From positions 1 to 64,000 of the forward strand of contig JAFVZL010000006.1 of NCBI GenBank assembly GCA_017508195.1: 64,000 nucleotides of DNA, in the 5' to 3' direction. Positions 17,032 through 25,565 of this stretch are shown piece by piece. The DNA comes from Clostridia bacterium (lineage in GTDB: Bacteria > Bacillota > Clostridia > Oscillospirales > CAG-272). The notes beneath the pieces are model-generated. The model was not told the origin of the DNA. It worked only from the letters and a program-made list of their open reading frames with translations, and searched no databases. Made by a program: the position numbers and the translations under genes. Position 1 is the first letter of the stretch; each line of letters opens with the position of its first letter.

Positions 17032-19470
17032 TTAATCCTCATTTTCGTCCACCGGAGTAATCATAGCGGTGAATATCTGCGCCGCCTTACGCTTTACGAC
17101 TCCGATGATCTTTTGTAGAGGACGGTCGAGTGTCTCGGGATCTACCTTGTAGTTTCCGCGAGATATCGCAGCCTCGCGAATAACGTCCTTATCATTCACC
17201 TCATCTCTGGTGGGAACGAGTACTACGTCACCGCGCTCTAAGCTATTGCCATCCGGATTATACGTTGCGGTACTGTCTTTTCCAAGATATACGTCGACAG
17301 CATCAACCATACCGGAATGTCCGTGCGCATCGTCAGCGTTCGGAATGGATGCAAGGATCGACTCGACCTCGGGAGTGACATCCTCTGCCTCACCGTCATC
17401 CGCATCCTCGTTCGGAATAATCAGCTTTATCAGTCCTTCATCGACCAGCTGCTCCGTGGTTCTGTACGGGATATGGTAGTCCTCGCTATGGATTTTCCCT
17501 TCGGGAATTCCAAGCACGCCCATCATCTCGCCGATCAGCTCGAGGGCATATTTCAGACCTCTGTCGCTTCTGACTCTGAGGAGCATCGGAACATCCTCGT
17601 ACTTCGCCTTATCACTTACATTCTTGAAGTGATACTTCTTTACATTGTAGTTTTCTGTATTAAGATTGAGGTAAACGAGCAGCGCCTTTCCGCGGATGTT
17701 AAGCTTAGCGCACTGAATTCTGCCCTTGTTGCAGGACTCGAAGCTCCAGCTTGTTCTTGCCTTAACGCCCTTGTAAGAGAGAAGCTTATTCTTTACCGCA
17801 GTGTAGTACTCCTTGATCCTGTCGTCAGCCTGAATAAGTCTGGATGCGAAGGACTTTCTGTAACGGAACTTCACTACCTTTCCGTCGATGACGGTGGTAA
17901 GATCTTCATCCTCATAGTTGTCACCCTCAAGCTCCTCGGCAATCGCAATCACCTGCACAGCCTCCTCGGGGGTAAGCTCAACGGCTCCATCGGGTGCCGG
18001 CTCATCAGCATCTATGAGTGTAGAATCATCGTTTTCCTCGGGTGTAGGCTCATCGGCTTCTACTTCCGTGGGCTCGTCGGTTTCTACGACAGTGAGCTCA
18101 TCGGTTTCCCCGACTTCCGGCTCAACCGCCTCGGAAGAGACTTCATCATCTTCTTCGAGGGGAAGATCCTCGCACTCCTCAACGCTCGTGTACACGTCGG
18201 GAAGCTCGCCCTCGTCTGCTGTAACCTCAACCTCGGCATCCTCGACAACAGTACTGATGTCTGCCTCGGCTTCGTCGGCGTCGCACTTTTTGGGCTGATT
18301 GACCACAACCTTTACAACCGGACGAACCACGTTGGTGATGTTGGGTCTTACGACGGTGGTGGGAGTGGGATCGGGATCATGCTCGGGCTCGGGCTCGGCA
18401 TAGCCTTCTATCTTGATTTCATACAGATACAAGAGCTTGCTGTCCGTAGGAATGATGAACTTCGAGCAGGTCTTATCCTCGTTTTCATACATGAGGATGG
18501 GTGCCTGAATGGTATCTCTTATCTCGAGCATCTCATCGAAAGTATCCACAAGGATCCTCTGATATCCGTGGGTATCAAACATATTGTTGATCTTCTGGAT
18601 ATAGGACTTATACTGCGATACTATCTTCTTGACACGCGAGGTGTAAGTGATATCTTCTGTTCTTGTCAGGCGAATAAACGCGATCATGAACAGTATCCAA
18701 AGTATCTCGGCAACGCCAAGCACGATAGCGGTGGTCTTGAACGCCTCAAATCCTGCGCCTCTCTGGCATGCAATCATCTTGGCTTCCGCGTCCGGTACTG
18801 CAGACGTCATTTGTATGTTGACCGTTTTGGTCGTCAGAGGAATACGAAGCTCGGACTTGTAAGTATCAACGCTGCTACCGGAAAACGCGTTACAGTCGCT
18901 GAGGACGTCGACCTCAAGGGTTATAACGATATTGCTCGTCGTGTGAGTCAGATCGTAGGTGCCGAGGAACCTGCTCGCAAGATCGTTATATTCGTCGTAA
19001 TTGATAACAACGATCTCGTTTATACGCAAGCGGTTCGAGCTGCTCTGCGACTTGTTCTGCACATTGACCAATTCCCTCTCCGGGTTAAAGATCGCAACCT
19101 TGGAGGTATCATCTATGATCTCCAAGCGTGACTTTATCGTATAGGAATATTTGTAATTTACGTCATCGGTATCCATATCGATCTCATAGCTGTAATCCGC
19201 AATGATCTTGTCGATCAGGGACGCAACGTAGGATTGATCCTTACCAAGATGGTCTTCCTCGAAGAACTCGTTGTCCTTTAAAAAGACGTTATACTCGATC
19301 GAGCCGCTCTCTCGGTAACCTATGTAATAGGTCTTGTTGAGCTGATAAGCCACGATAGAGGATATCAGAATGGCGAGTGCAAGCACGACCGCCACTACCG
19401 TTTCCGTAAAAATCCACTTCTCACGGTTTTTCCGATAAAACGCACGTTTTTTCTTCTCTTTTTCCGACAC
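17032..19470 (-). CDS. DUF5305-type membrane protein with acidic linker and C-terminal domain
   Basis: An 812-residue protein starting at GTG 19470, preceded by AAAGGAGG at 9 bases. An ATG 20 codons upstream would overlap the signal-peptidase gene and has no ribosome binding site. Layout: basic cytoplasmic N-tail, TM1 (about residues 20-42), a ~200-residue extracytoplasmic beta-rich domain, TM2 (245-267), a cytoplasmic alpha/beta region, a 120-residue Glu/Asp/Pro-rich linker with repeated D-E-P-T units, and a ~250-residue C-terminal domain. The N-terminal half fits DUF5305, a family known beside SipW-type signal peptidases. A scaffold or anchoring role for fibre assembly is inferred. The C-terminal half, with a conserved K-A-R-T-S-W-S-F-E stretch, I cannot name. 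Confidence 0.7.
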   Translation of the reverse strand: MSEKEKKKRAFYRKNREKWIFTETVVAVVLALAILISSIVAYQLNKTYYIGYRESGSIEYNVFLKDNEFFEEDHLGKDQSYVASLIDKIIADYSYEIDMDTDDVNYKYSYTIKSRLEIIDDTSKVAIFNPERELVNVQNKSQSSSNRLRINEIVVINYDEYNDLASRFLGTYDLTHTTSNIVITLEVDVLSDCNAFSGSSVDTYKSELRIPLTTKTVNIQMTSAVPDAEAKMIACQRGAGFEAFKTTAIVLGVAEILWILFMIAFIRLTRTEDITYTSRVKKIVSQYKSYIQKINNMFDTHGYQRILVDTFDEMLEIRDTIQAPILMYENEDKTCSKFIIPTDSKLLYLYEIKIEGYAEPEPEHDPDPTPTTVVRPNITNVVRPVVKVVVNQPKKCDADEAEADISTVVEDAEVEVTADEGELPDVYTSVEECEDLPLEEDDEVSSEAVEPEVGETDELTVVETDEPTEVEADEPTPEENDDSTLIDADEPAPDGAVELTPEEAVQVIAIAEELEGDNYEDEDLTTVIDGKVVKFRYRKSFASRLIQADDRIKEYYTAVKNKLLSYKGVKARTSWSFESCNKGRIQCAKLNIRGKALLVYLNLNTENYNVKKYHFKNVSDKAKYEDVPMLLRVRSDRGLKYALELIGEMMGVLGIPEGKIHSEDYHIPYRTTEQLVDEGLIKLIIPNEDADDGEAEDVTPEVESILASIPNADDAHGHSGMVDAVDVYLGKDSTATYNPDGNSLERGDVVLVPTRDEVNDKDVIREAAISRGNYKVDPETLDRPLQKIIGVVKRKAAQIFTAMITPVDENED

Positions 19471-19496
19471 GTCAGTAAACCTCCTTTCTTCTGAAT

Positions 19497-20624
19497 TTAG
19501 TTTCTGCCTTTCAGCAGAGCTCTGAGCCATAGGGTGGGATAGCCTGCATATGAGATCTTAATGTCGGTGGTACCCAGAATATCCTCCCGGGTTCTGTAAC
19601 CGCTATCCCAATCCTCGTTGGCATCTCCTTTAGTGTAGTATCTGATCTCTCCACCAATATTTTGTATATCTACGACTCTATGAACAATTTTCGATTTGTT
19701 TTCTTTAAAGACAATCACTTGTCCTTCTACTATATGCTGGGAGTCATACCTTTCATAGATAATGATATCTCCCTTGTTGATCTCTCCCGTCATGCTCTCC
19801 GTCGCTATTACAAGTGCGCCGAAGCGGAACTGGCAGGAGATCAGCATAGCTGACGCTATCAGAACTATAACAGTCAATACCGTCGCTATGATACCCAGCT
19901 TATTGCCCTTCCGTACTGCCTTTTTCTTTTCCTTGGAATAAAGTGCGGAAATAAAAGCAAGAAGCAGGATCGGTAAAAGTATCTTGATGCAAGCGGACAA
20001 TGCATCCGGCATAGCCGCCGCGGTGGGAACAAAGTAAATATAGAGCGTCGTGATCATTCTGAACGCTATATTCGGCAGTGCTCCGAAATTTTTGGATACG
20101 TAGTGATAGTAAACGTTGGCGCTTAATGCTGGGAAAAGCGTCATTCCCACAAGGTCCATAAACTTATTGAAGGTGCGTATGCCCGGTATGCTCGAAAGCA
20201 TCAGAACCTCAAGCACGATGCATATGAGGAAGGACATGACAGCAGCAAGCTTGCTCCTTTGCGCGAGAAGGACGTATCTGATGATCTCGCTTCCGACAAT
20301 TATAACGGCAAGCGGGAGTACGTACTTAAGGATTATATCTGCATTTACAAAATAGGGATTTTTGTAATAGCCGAAGAATAAGCCCGATACGTGAAGTAAT
20401 ACCGTATATATCGCAGGTATTACGATAGACAGAAGCAGTACCTCTCTTTTATAAATGGAAAGCGAGGAGCGCTTCCTTATCAGAAACCAAACGGCGGGTG
20501 TTATGGGAAGAAGAAGTATCGCCGCAACGATCTTACTGCTTCCCATATCCACAAACAGAGCAGCAAAGAAGACCGCGAATATTATAAAAGACGTGGCGTA
20601 TAAGACCTTTTTATCCTTAGACAT
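19497..20624 (-). CDS. sipW: SipW-type signal peptidase I with long polytopic N-terminus
   Basis: A 375-residue membrane protease. The catalytic part is C-terminal: A-T-E-S-M-T-G-E-I-N-K-G-D (Ser277), S-K-I-V-H-R-V-V-D-I (His315) and Y-Y-T-K-G-D-A-N-E-D-W-D. The use of His rather than Lys as general base is the hallmark of the ER/SipW-type enzymes. Ahead of it lie about 240 residues with seven or eight hydrophobic segments, much more than the single membrane span of Bacillus SipW. It removes signal peptides from the two neighbouring SipW-dependent proteins (20676-21197 and 15509-16999). Start ATG follows AAAGGAG. It is second in the locus. Confidence 0.9.
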   Translation of the reverse strand: MSKDKKVLYATSFIIFAVFFAALFVDMGSSKIVAAILLLPITPAVWFLIRKRSSLSIYKREVLLLSIVIPAIYTVLLHVSGLFFGYYKNPYFVNADIILKYVLPLAVIIVGSEIIRYVLLAQRSKLAAVMSFLICIVLEVLMLSSIPGIRTFNKFMDLVGMTLFPALSANVYYHYVSKNFGALPNIAFRMITTLYIYFVPTAAAMPDALSACIKILLPILLLAFISALYSKEKKKAVRKGNKLGIIATVLTVIVLIASAMLISCQFRFGALVIATESMTGEINKGDIIIYERYDSQHIVEGQVIVFKENKSKIVHRVVDIQNIGGEIRYYTKGDANEDWDSGYRTREDILGTTDIKISYAGYPTLWLRALLKGRN

Positions 20625-20675
20625 ACGCGGTCTCCTTTCTCTTAGAATTCAATAAGTGTTAAGGTTGGCGATAAA

Positions 20676-21197
20676 TTAAGGATTAACAACCTCATCCGCA
20701 GTTGCGGTAAGCTCGATGTGGAATGCACCGTGGATAGCATCAGTGGGAGTCTGTTTGAGAGTGACGGTAACGACGTAGTTTGCAGTAGCACCTGCATCGA
20801 TCGTTCTGGGCTGTGCATTCCAGTCGCTGACGATATCGAAGTACGTAGAGTTGGTATTTCCGTCAGCTGCGAGAGAGGGAGTTACAAGTGCGTCAAGGTC
20901 ACTATTATTTTTGATAACGAAGGTGAAGGTTGCGGTATCGCCTGCGCCCTGAAGGGAGTTAGCGGTGAAGGATGCCATGTCGGGGTCGTCTACTACAACC
21001 GACGCATGATCTCCTGCATTAGTTGCAGTTGCAGACTCGAAGTAAATATTTTCATCGAACGAGGTCTGAGCACCTAAGTGCGTGACGTCTGCAGTACCGT
21101 TAATGTCAAGGACGTCGGTAAGTGCTGCATAACCGATGCCGAGAGTGAGAGCTGCTACGAGCAGCAGGGAGATAATTAGTGTTCTTCTTTTTTTCAT
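20676..21197 (-). CDS. SipW-dependent secreted protein (TasA/CalY-like)
   Basis: A 173-residue exported protein with signal segment M-K-K-R-R, a hydrophobic stretch, then I-G-Y-A-A-L-T-D-V-L-D-I-N-G-T-A, a textbook SipW-type signal peptide. The mature part is a single ~140-residue acidic beta-sandwich, close in size and composition to camelysin/TasA fibre subunits. It is the first gene of the locus, with AAAGGAG before the ATG, and is likely the main fibre subunit, with the adjacent signal peptidase as its processing enzyme. Confidence 0.85.
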   Translation of the reverse strand: MKKRRTLIISLLLVAALTLGIGYAALTDVLDINGTADVTHLGAQTSFDENIYFESATATNAGDHASVVVDDPDMASFTANSLQGAGDTATFTFVIKNNSDLDALVTPSLAADGNTNSTYFDIVSDWNAQPRTIDAGATANYVVTVTLKQTPTDAIHGAFHIELTATADEVVNP

Positions 21198-21307
21198 GAT
21201 TTTTTCTCCTTTATAGAAAAATTAATGATTTTCGAGCGTTCCCTAACCGCTCTTTTTTTTACAATAGCTCGCCATTTTGAGCTTTGTGATCACCATTCTA
21301 ACACGCG

Positions 21308-21327
21308 ATGACTACAAAATGACTACA
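21308..21327 (-). promoter_or_regulatory. 11-bp-spaced direct repeat, candidate response-regulator site
   Basis: Two exact copies of TGTAGTCAT (minus strand; plus ATGACTACA at 21308-21316 and 21319-21327), one helical turn apart, upstream of the SipW locus and downstream of the regulator's terminator. A weak promoter (TCACAA, 17 bp, TATTGT, the -10 at about 21268) follows on the minus strand. Direct repeats with an 11-bp period are typical for OmpR- and SARP-type winged-helix activators, and the neighbouring gene encodes such a regulator. Confidence 0.55.
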
Positions 21328-21334
21328 CAATGAA

Positions 21335-21373
21335 AAAAATATGACACCCAATCAAAAAAACGAAAGGGTGTCA
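21335..21373 (-). terminator. Terminator of the two-component operon
   Basis: On the minus strand TGACACCC, a 16-base loop, GGGTGTCA and then TATTTTTTT, 20 bases after the response-regulator stop. It separates the regulator operon from the SipW locus. Confidence 0.8.
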
Positions 21374-21393
21374 CGGGAAAAATATTCAATTTT

Positions 21394-22197
21394 TCAGTAT
21401 ATCTTCTGAACTCGGTTGTCGAGATAACCCGCTGTGAATTCCGCCCAGGAGTACGCGTTCATATACTGCCCTGTGTAGGAATTTATAGCACGCGTGTCAC
21501 CCTCGAGGAAGCGATAATAATCGCAGTCAACGATTTTCGTATTCAACAAAATTCCCTGCCTGTTTTTCAGGATCAGGTCCATGACGTTTACGGAATGAAG
21601 CGTTTTTACAAGGCTCGCGATGTATACCTGAAGGTTCTTTTGCTTGGTGCGGTCATAATCCTCGTCCTCCCAGAGCACCGCTGCGAGCTCCGAATAGGTT
21701 GTCGAGGTTCCGTGCTTATCAACGAGATACGCGAGTATCTCCTTTGCCTGCTTTCGCTCAAATTTCAACGGTGCACCGTCAACGAAAACGTCAAAGTTTC
21801 CAAATGTAAGTATCTTGATTCTCTTTTCCTGATTCCACACTATCGGATTGCGAAGATTTTCAAGCTCCACCTTTACCGCCTCGGGCGTTACGGGCTTCAT
21901 TATGTAACCGCTTATACGAAGGTCTATGCCCTCCTTCATATATTCGGAAAATCCCGTAACGAATACGATGTTCACACGCGGATTTATCTGCTTCAGATCT
22001 CGGGCAAGCTCTACACCGCTCTTCTCGGGCATATGTATATCAAGAAATGCAACGTCGATCTTCACCTCAGACGCAGTCTTAAGCGCACTGCCGACATCGC
22101 GGCACAGATACACGGTAGAACCGCCTGCGACCTCTTCGAGAGCATTCTTCAGCAGCTCGAGCGCGTAAAATTCATCATCCAAAGCTAAGATATTCAT
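21394..22197 (-). CDS. Response regulator with SARP-type winged helix
   Basis: A 267-residue regulator. Residues 1-120 form a receiver domain with acidic pocket D7-D8, phospho-acceptor D53 in F-L-D-I-H-M-P, T81 and K101. Residues ~127-215 form a winged helix of the SARP/OmpR type (I-K-I-L-T-F-G-N-F-D-V-F-V-D-G). The C-terminal ~50 residues are too short for a full BTAD domain. The kinase gene overlaps its start by 4 bases, so they are translated together and form a cognate pair. The direct repeat in front of the SipW locus just downstream is the obvious target. The receiver-plus-SARP layout is known in Clostridia but seldom studied. Confidence 0.9.
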   Translation of the reverse strand: MNILALDDEFYALELLKNALEEVAGGSTVYLCRDVGSALKTASEVKIDVAFLDIHMPEKSGVELARDLKQINPRVNIVFVTGFSEYMKEGIDLRISGYIMKPVTPEAVKVELENLRNPIVWNQEKRIKILTFGNFDVFVDGAPLKFERKQAKEILAYLVDKHGTSTTYSELAAVLWEDEDYDRTKQKNLQVYIASLVKTLHSVNVMDLILKNRQGILLNTKIVDCDYYRFLEGDTRAINSYTGQYMNAYSWAEFTAGYLDNRVQKIY

Positions 22198-23462
22198 TGC
22201 CGTTTACCTTTCTTTTTAGGAATTATTATACTTACTCTGGTACCTACACCCACGGTGCTTTTAACGGTTACGTCGCCCTTACACATTGCGGCGAGTCTGC
22301 TCCTTACGTTTTCGATTCCTACGTGCATCTCGGAGTTTTCCGAATCAAAGCCGATACCGTCATCGATAATTTCAACAACATAATTTGAATCCTCCTCATA
22401 GGTGGATATCTTTATCGTTCCGCCGCTCGCTTTTTTCGTAATACCGTGCTTTACCGCGTTTTCCACCAAGGGCTGAACGGTCAGAGGGGGTATGCTGAAA
22501 TCCTTACACTGAATGGAGTAGATCAGATTCAGACGCTCTCTGAATCTCGCCTTCTCTATTTTAAGATAGCACGCCACGTGATCCATCTCGCGGTCAAACG
22601 GAATCAGCTCCTCGCTCGTGAGGGTGCTGATATTCTCGCGAAGGAAGCGCGCAAAGTCAATGGTAAGCTGCTTCGCCTGCTTCGGTGACGTATCACACAT
22701 CGATGCTATCGTCGAGAGTGTATTATATACGAAATGGGGGTTGATCTGAGAGAGCATCAACGCATTTTTCTGAGACTCCAGCTGCTTTCTTCTCGTAAGA
22801 TAAATGCTCATATAGATAACAAGAATACTTACGGTAAAGCCGATGTAGGTCAGGGATATGCCGTGAAAGATGTAATCTAGGATCACGCCCGCCATGGGAA
22901 ACAGGGCGTAAACTACGAAGGCGGCTCTATTCAGTTTGGCAGACTTTTTAGCAAAGAAGGTAAGGAGAATTATCGCGAGGAAGGATAGGATCGGGAAAAG
23001 CAGATACGCGAAGCTCGTCCATACGTTACCGACGCGCACCCAATGCCCTTCTGCGTTTACCGCATAAGCATATCCGAAGAAGGCGTTTCCGATGCACATG
23101 CAAAGAGAGAGAACGCACATTACACGAAATATCATCCGGATATATATAGCGGCACGGCAGTTGGCGTAAAGAGCGGCGATCAGATACGCCATATAGCTGA
23201 AAACAACGATCTGACAGGCACAGGACGCCAACGTATTTGCGACAACGGTCATAACTGACAAGGACGGGTTACCTTCGCCAAGCCATCCGACGATATCACA
23301 AATCAATGCAACGATAACCGATATTAGCAAAACCGGGAAATATACCGAGCCTGATTTCTTTTCAGAATATTCATATATGCACGAAACAAATACTAAAAGA
23401 ACTACAACGAGCGCGAACGCATCGAGCGCAATATTTACGTACGGTAGTTGAACGGTCGGCAT
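22194..23462 (-). CDS. LytS/YesM-like sensor histidine kinase with polytopic sensor
   Basis: A 422-residue membrane kinase. Residues 1-222 contain six or seven membrane segments with no obvious ligand domain. The kinase part has the HisKA_7TM/LytS-type phospho-acceptor L-S-Q-I-N-P-H-F-V-Y-N-T-L (His243), the N-box V-Q-P-L-V-E-N-A-V-K-H-G and the G-box D-D-G-I-G-F-D. It autophosphorylates and passes the phosphate to the response regulator encoded next, with which it overlaps 4 bases. Start ATG follows AAAGGAGAG. The signal sensed is unknown; a polytopic sensor suggests a membrane-associated or small hydrophobic signal. Confidence 0.92.
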   Translation of the reverse strand: MPTVQLPYVNIALDAFALVVVLLVFVSCIYEYSEKKSGSVYFPVLLISVIVALICDIVGWLGEGNPSLSVMTVVANTLASCACQIVVFSYMAYLIAALYANCRAAIYIRMIFRVMCVLSLCMCIGNAFFGYAYAVNAEGHWVRVGNVWTSFAYLLFPILSFLAIILLTFFAKKSAKLNRAAFVVYALFPMAGVILDYIFHGISLTYIGFTVSILVIYMSIYLTRRKQLESQKNALMLSQINPHFVYNTLSTIASMCDTSPKQAKQLTIDFARFLRENISTLTSEELIPFDREMDHVACYLKIEKARFRERLNLIYSIQCKDFSIPPLTVQPLVENAVKHGITKKASGGTIKISTYEEDSNYVVEIIDDGIGFDSENSEMHVGIENVRSRLAAMCKGDVTVKSTVGVGTRVSIIIPKKKGKRQ

Positions 23463-23501
23463 TTTTCTCTCCTTTCTTATTTAACTTGTCATTCCACACC
23501 C

Positions 23502-23530
23502 ATTGTACACCATTCAATCGGGAAAGTCCA
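23502..23530 (-). promoter_or_regulatory. Promoter of the two-component operon
   Basis: On the minus strand TGGACT (23530-23525), 17-bp spacer, TACAAT (23507-23502), 40 bases before the kinase start codon. Confidence 0.55.
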
Positions 23531-23542
23531 TAGTTTTTTCAA

Positions 23543-23577
23543 AATAAAGAGAGACTGTCACAAAAAGAGACAGCCTC
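23543..23577 (-). terminator. Terminator of dgt
   Basis: On the minus strand GAGGCTGTC, a short T-rich loop, GACAGTCTC, then TCTTTATTTT, just after the dgt stop. Confidence 0.75.
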
Positions 23578-23584
23578 TGTCATT

Positions 23585-24802
23585 TTAATATAGGCGAGGG
23601 AGATCCTCAAAATAGCCGTGATACTTCAAATCTACCTTATCGCCCGGGAACAGATAATCGTAAAGCTCCACGCAATAGTCATCTGTCATAGATGCGATGT
23701 AGTCTACTACGATCTGGTTAGGCTCGTTCTCGATATAGGGTATTTTGCCTGCGTAGTGGTTATTCATCACGAAGTCGATGTGATGGCGGTAGATCGGAGA
23801 GGACTTTATACCGTCCTTCAGATCTGCGAGAAGTCTGTAATACATTCTCTGCATTATCGGCTTCACCTGATCGTCAAGGGCACGGGAGACCTTATCGGTC
23901 TTGTATATAAGCTGATAATTATCGCGCTTCGCCTCGCTCATCATCGCGTAGTGATCTGCATCGAGCATAATGTATGGCTTGCCGTAGCTGTGCTCGATTA
24001 TATTGACCTCGAGATTATTTATAATCTCGGCATTGATGGTACGGGAGCCGAGATCCTCGGGATGCTCGCCCGCGGGATAGAGCTTCGCGTGTATTGCATC
24101 GAGTCGGTCTCTGCCGAGGTAAGCGATGATGTCGCAAACGCGAACAACGCAGCCCTCGAGGGTAGACGGGAGTATCTTCAAAATATTTCTCTCGTCTACG
24201 TAGCAGCCCTCTACCATCTCGTCAAATGTTGCAAAATCGGGCATCACGCTCGGGCGGTATTCGTTCATCTCGTACTCGCCGTTGTGAGCTATGATACCGT
24301 CAAGGGTATCAAGCGTAAGGTTCATCGGAAAGATGGAGTCGAGCACGCGCACGCTATGCACGTTATGGTTGAAGTATCTTCCTGTTTCTGCGTGGTAGAC
24401 CTCCGAGAGATATCTCTCGCCCGCATGGCCAAAAGGCGTGTGTCCTATGTCGTGACCGAGTGCGATAGCCTCAATGAGGTCAAGATTCAGATTAAGTGCT
24501 GCGCCTATCGAGCGCGCAATACGAGAAACAAGCTGCACATGGAGCGCGCGGCGCGTTATATCATCGTTTTTATAGAATGAGAATACCTGCGTTTTATCTG
24601 TATATCGGTTATAATACGGGTGATGCATTATCTTGTCAACGTCACGCGAAAAGGCGGGGCGCCATACACTCTCCGCGTCCGACGTAGGATCACGGCGCAC
24701 GGCATCGCTGCTACGGGCGGCGAAGCTCGGACGGGTGTTATTCTCTATATCCTGTCTGATACGCTCGGTAAGCTCTCTTGAAAGTTGCTCATAAACAGCC
24801 AT
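23585..24802 (-). CDS. dgt: dGTP triphosphohydrolase-like HD protein
   Basis: A 405-residue cytoplasmic enzyme of the HD superfamily. The metal-binding H-D-I-G-H-T-P-F-G-H motif, with an upstream His and a later D in V-R-V-C-D-I-I-A-Y-L, fits deoxyguanosine-triphosphate triphosphohydrolases, which cut dGTP to deoxyguanosine and triphosphate. The N-terminus has the family's S-x-D-A-x-R-R region. Start is ATG at 24802, directly behind AAAGGAGG; an in-frame ATG 17 codons earlier would place the ribosome binding site inside the gene. Its own terminator follows. Whether it prefers dGTP or other dNTPs cannot be read from sequence. Confidence 0.88.
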   Translation of the reverse strand: MAVYEQLSRELTERIRQDIENNTRPSFAARSSDAVRRDPTSDAESVWRPAFSRDVDKIMHHPYYNRYTDKTQVFSFYKNDDITRRALHVQLVSRIARSIGAALNLNLDLIEAIALGHDIGHTPFGHAGERYLSEVYHAETGRYFNHNVHSVRVLDSIFPMNLTLDTLDGIIAHNGEYEMNEYRPSVMPDFATFDEMVEGCYVDERNILKILPSTLEGCVVRVCDIIAYLGRDRLDAIHAKLYPAGEHPEDLGSRTINAEIINNLEVNIIEHSYGKPYIMLDADHYAMMSEAKRDNYQLIYKTDKVSRALDDQVKPIMQRMYYRLLADLKDGIKSSPIYRHHIDFVMNNHYAGKIPYIENEPNQIVVDYIASMTDDYCVELYDYLFPGDKVDLKYHGYFEDLPRLY

Positions 24803-24980
24803 ATCATTACCTCCTTTTTTCTTCATTTTATCATATATAATAATGTTTGTCAAGAATTGTTGGCGCGCTGTGTGACTAAGTCACAGAGGATGCGCTGATT
24901 TTGCGCGGTGCAGGATGCAAAGCGGCAGAACGGAGTGACCGCCCGACGCTTATACACTCTTCGCTAATGCAAGAAGAAAA

Positions 24981-25021
24981 GTGAAAAGAAAAAGGACCTG
25001 CCGGGTTAATGCAGGTCCTTT
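24981..25021 (-). terminator. Terminator of rpsT
   Basis: On the minus strand AAAGGACCTGC, 9-base loop, GCAGGTCCTTT, then TTCTTTTC, 5 bases after the rpsT stop. Confidence 0.88.
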
Positions 25022-25025
25022 GAAA

Positions 25026-25286
25026 TTACATATTGTTGTACTTGAGAGTGAACTCAGACTTCTTGTGAGCAGCATTGTTCTTGTGAAGAATGCCGTGAGC
25101 AACTGCCTGGTCAACCTTCTTGCACACAAGTCTGAGAAGCTCGAGAGCAGCAGTCTTATCACCGGACTCAACAGCAGCGTTGAACTTCTTGATCACTGTC
25201 TTGAGCTGGCTCTTAACCATCTGGTTTCTAAGCGCCTTTGCACGGTTAACGAGTATACGCTTCTTTGCGGACTTAATGTTAGCCAT
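25026..25286 (-). CDS. rpsT: 30S ribosomal protein S20
   Basis: An 86-residue basic protein with the S20 signature M-A-N-I-K-S-A-K-K-R-I-L-V-N at the N-terminus and A-H-G-I-L-H-K-N-N-A-A-H-K-K-S near the C-terminus. It binds 16S rRNA in the 30S body. The ATG follows AAAGGAG. It stands alone between dgt and the divergent ylxM-ffh unit, with its own terminator. Confidence 0.97.
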   Translation of the reverse strand: MANIKSAKKRILVNRAKALRNQMVKSQLKTVIKKFNAAVESGDKTAALELLRLVCKKVDQAVAHGILHKNNAAHKKSEFTLKYNNM

Positions 25287-25495
25287 TTTTTATCTCCTTT
25301 AAAATTTCAAAGTGATCCGCATCTCGCAGAGCGCGTTCGGCTGAGAGGGTCCGTCCCCGTCCGCTAGCTGCCCTGATCACAAATTAGTTCCATACAGCAC
25401 TATATTATACCATTCGGAAAGTAAAATTGCAATAGTTTTTTAAAACTTTTTTTCGAAATTCACAAAAAACTTTCGTATTTTTTGTTCAATATATA

Positions 25496-25524
25496 TTGAC
25501 AAGGCAGAAAATATGTGTTATACT
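25496..25524 (+). promoter_or_regulatory. Promoter of the ylxM-ffh operon
   Basis: TTGACA (25496-25501), 17-bp spacer, TATACT (25519-25524), 42 bases before the ylxM start. Confidence 0.85.
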
Positions 25525-25565
25525 TGTAAAGTAATTCGCTTTACAGCAGGGTGGAGAGTGTGCCT

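Noticed and set aside
17317..19131. A 604-codon open frame antisense to the DUF5305 gene
   Set aside because: It is a codon-usage shadow: no ribosome binding site, no family features, and the opposite frame has clear membrane segments and a good start.
19471..19530. ATG at 19530 as start of the DUF5305 gene
   Set aside because: It would overlap the signal-peptidase gene by 34 bases and lacks a ribosome binding site, while GTG at 19470 has AAAGGAGG at proper spacing.
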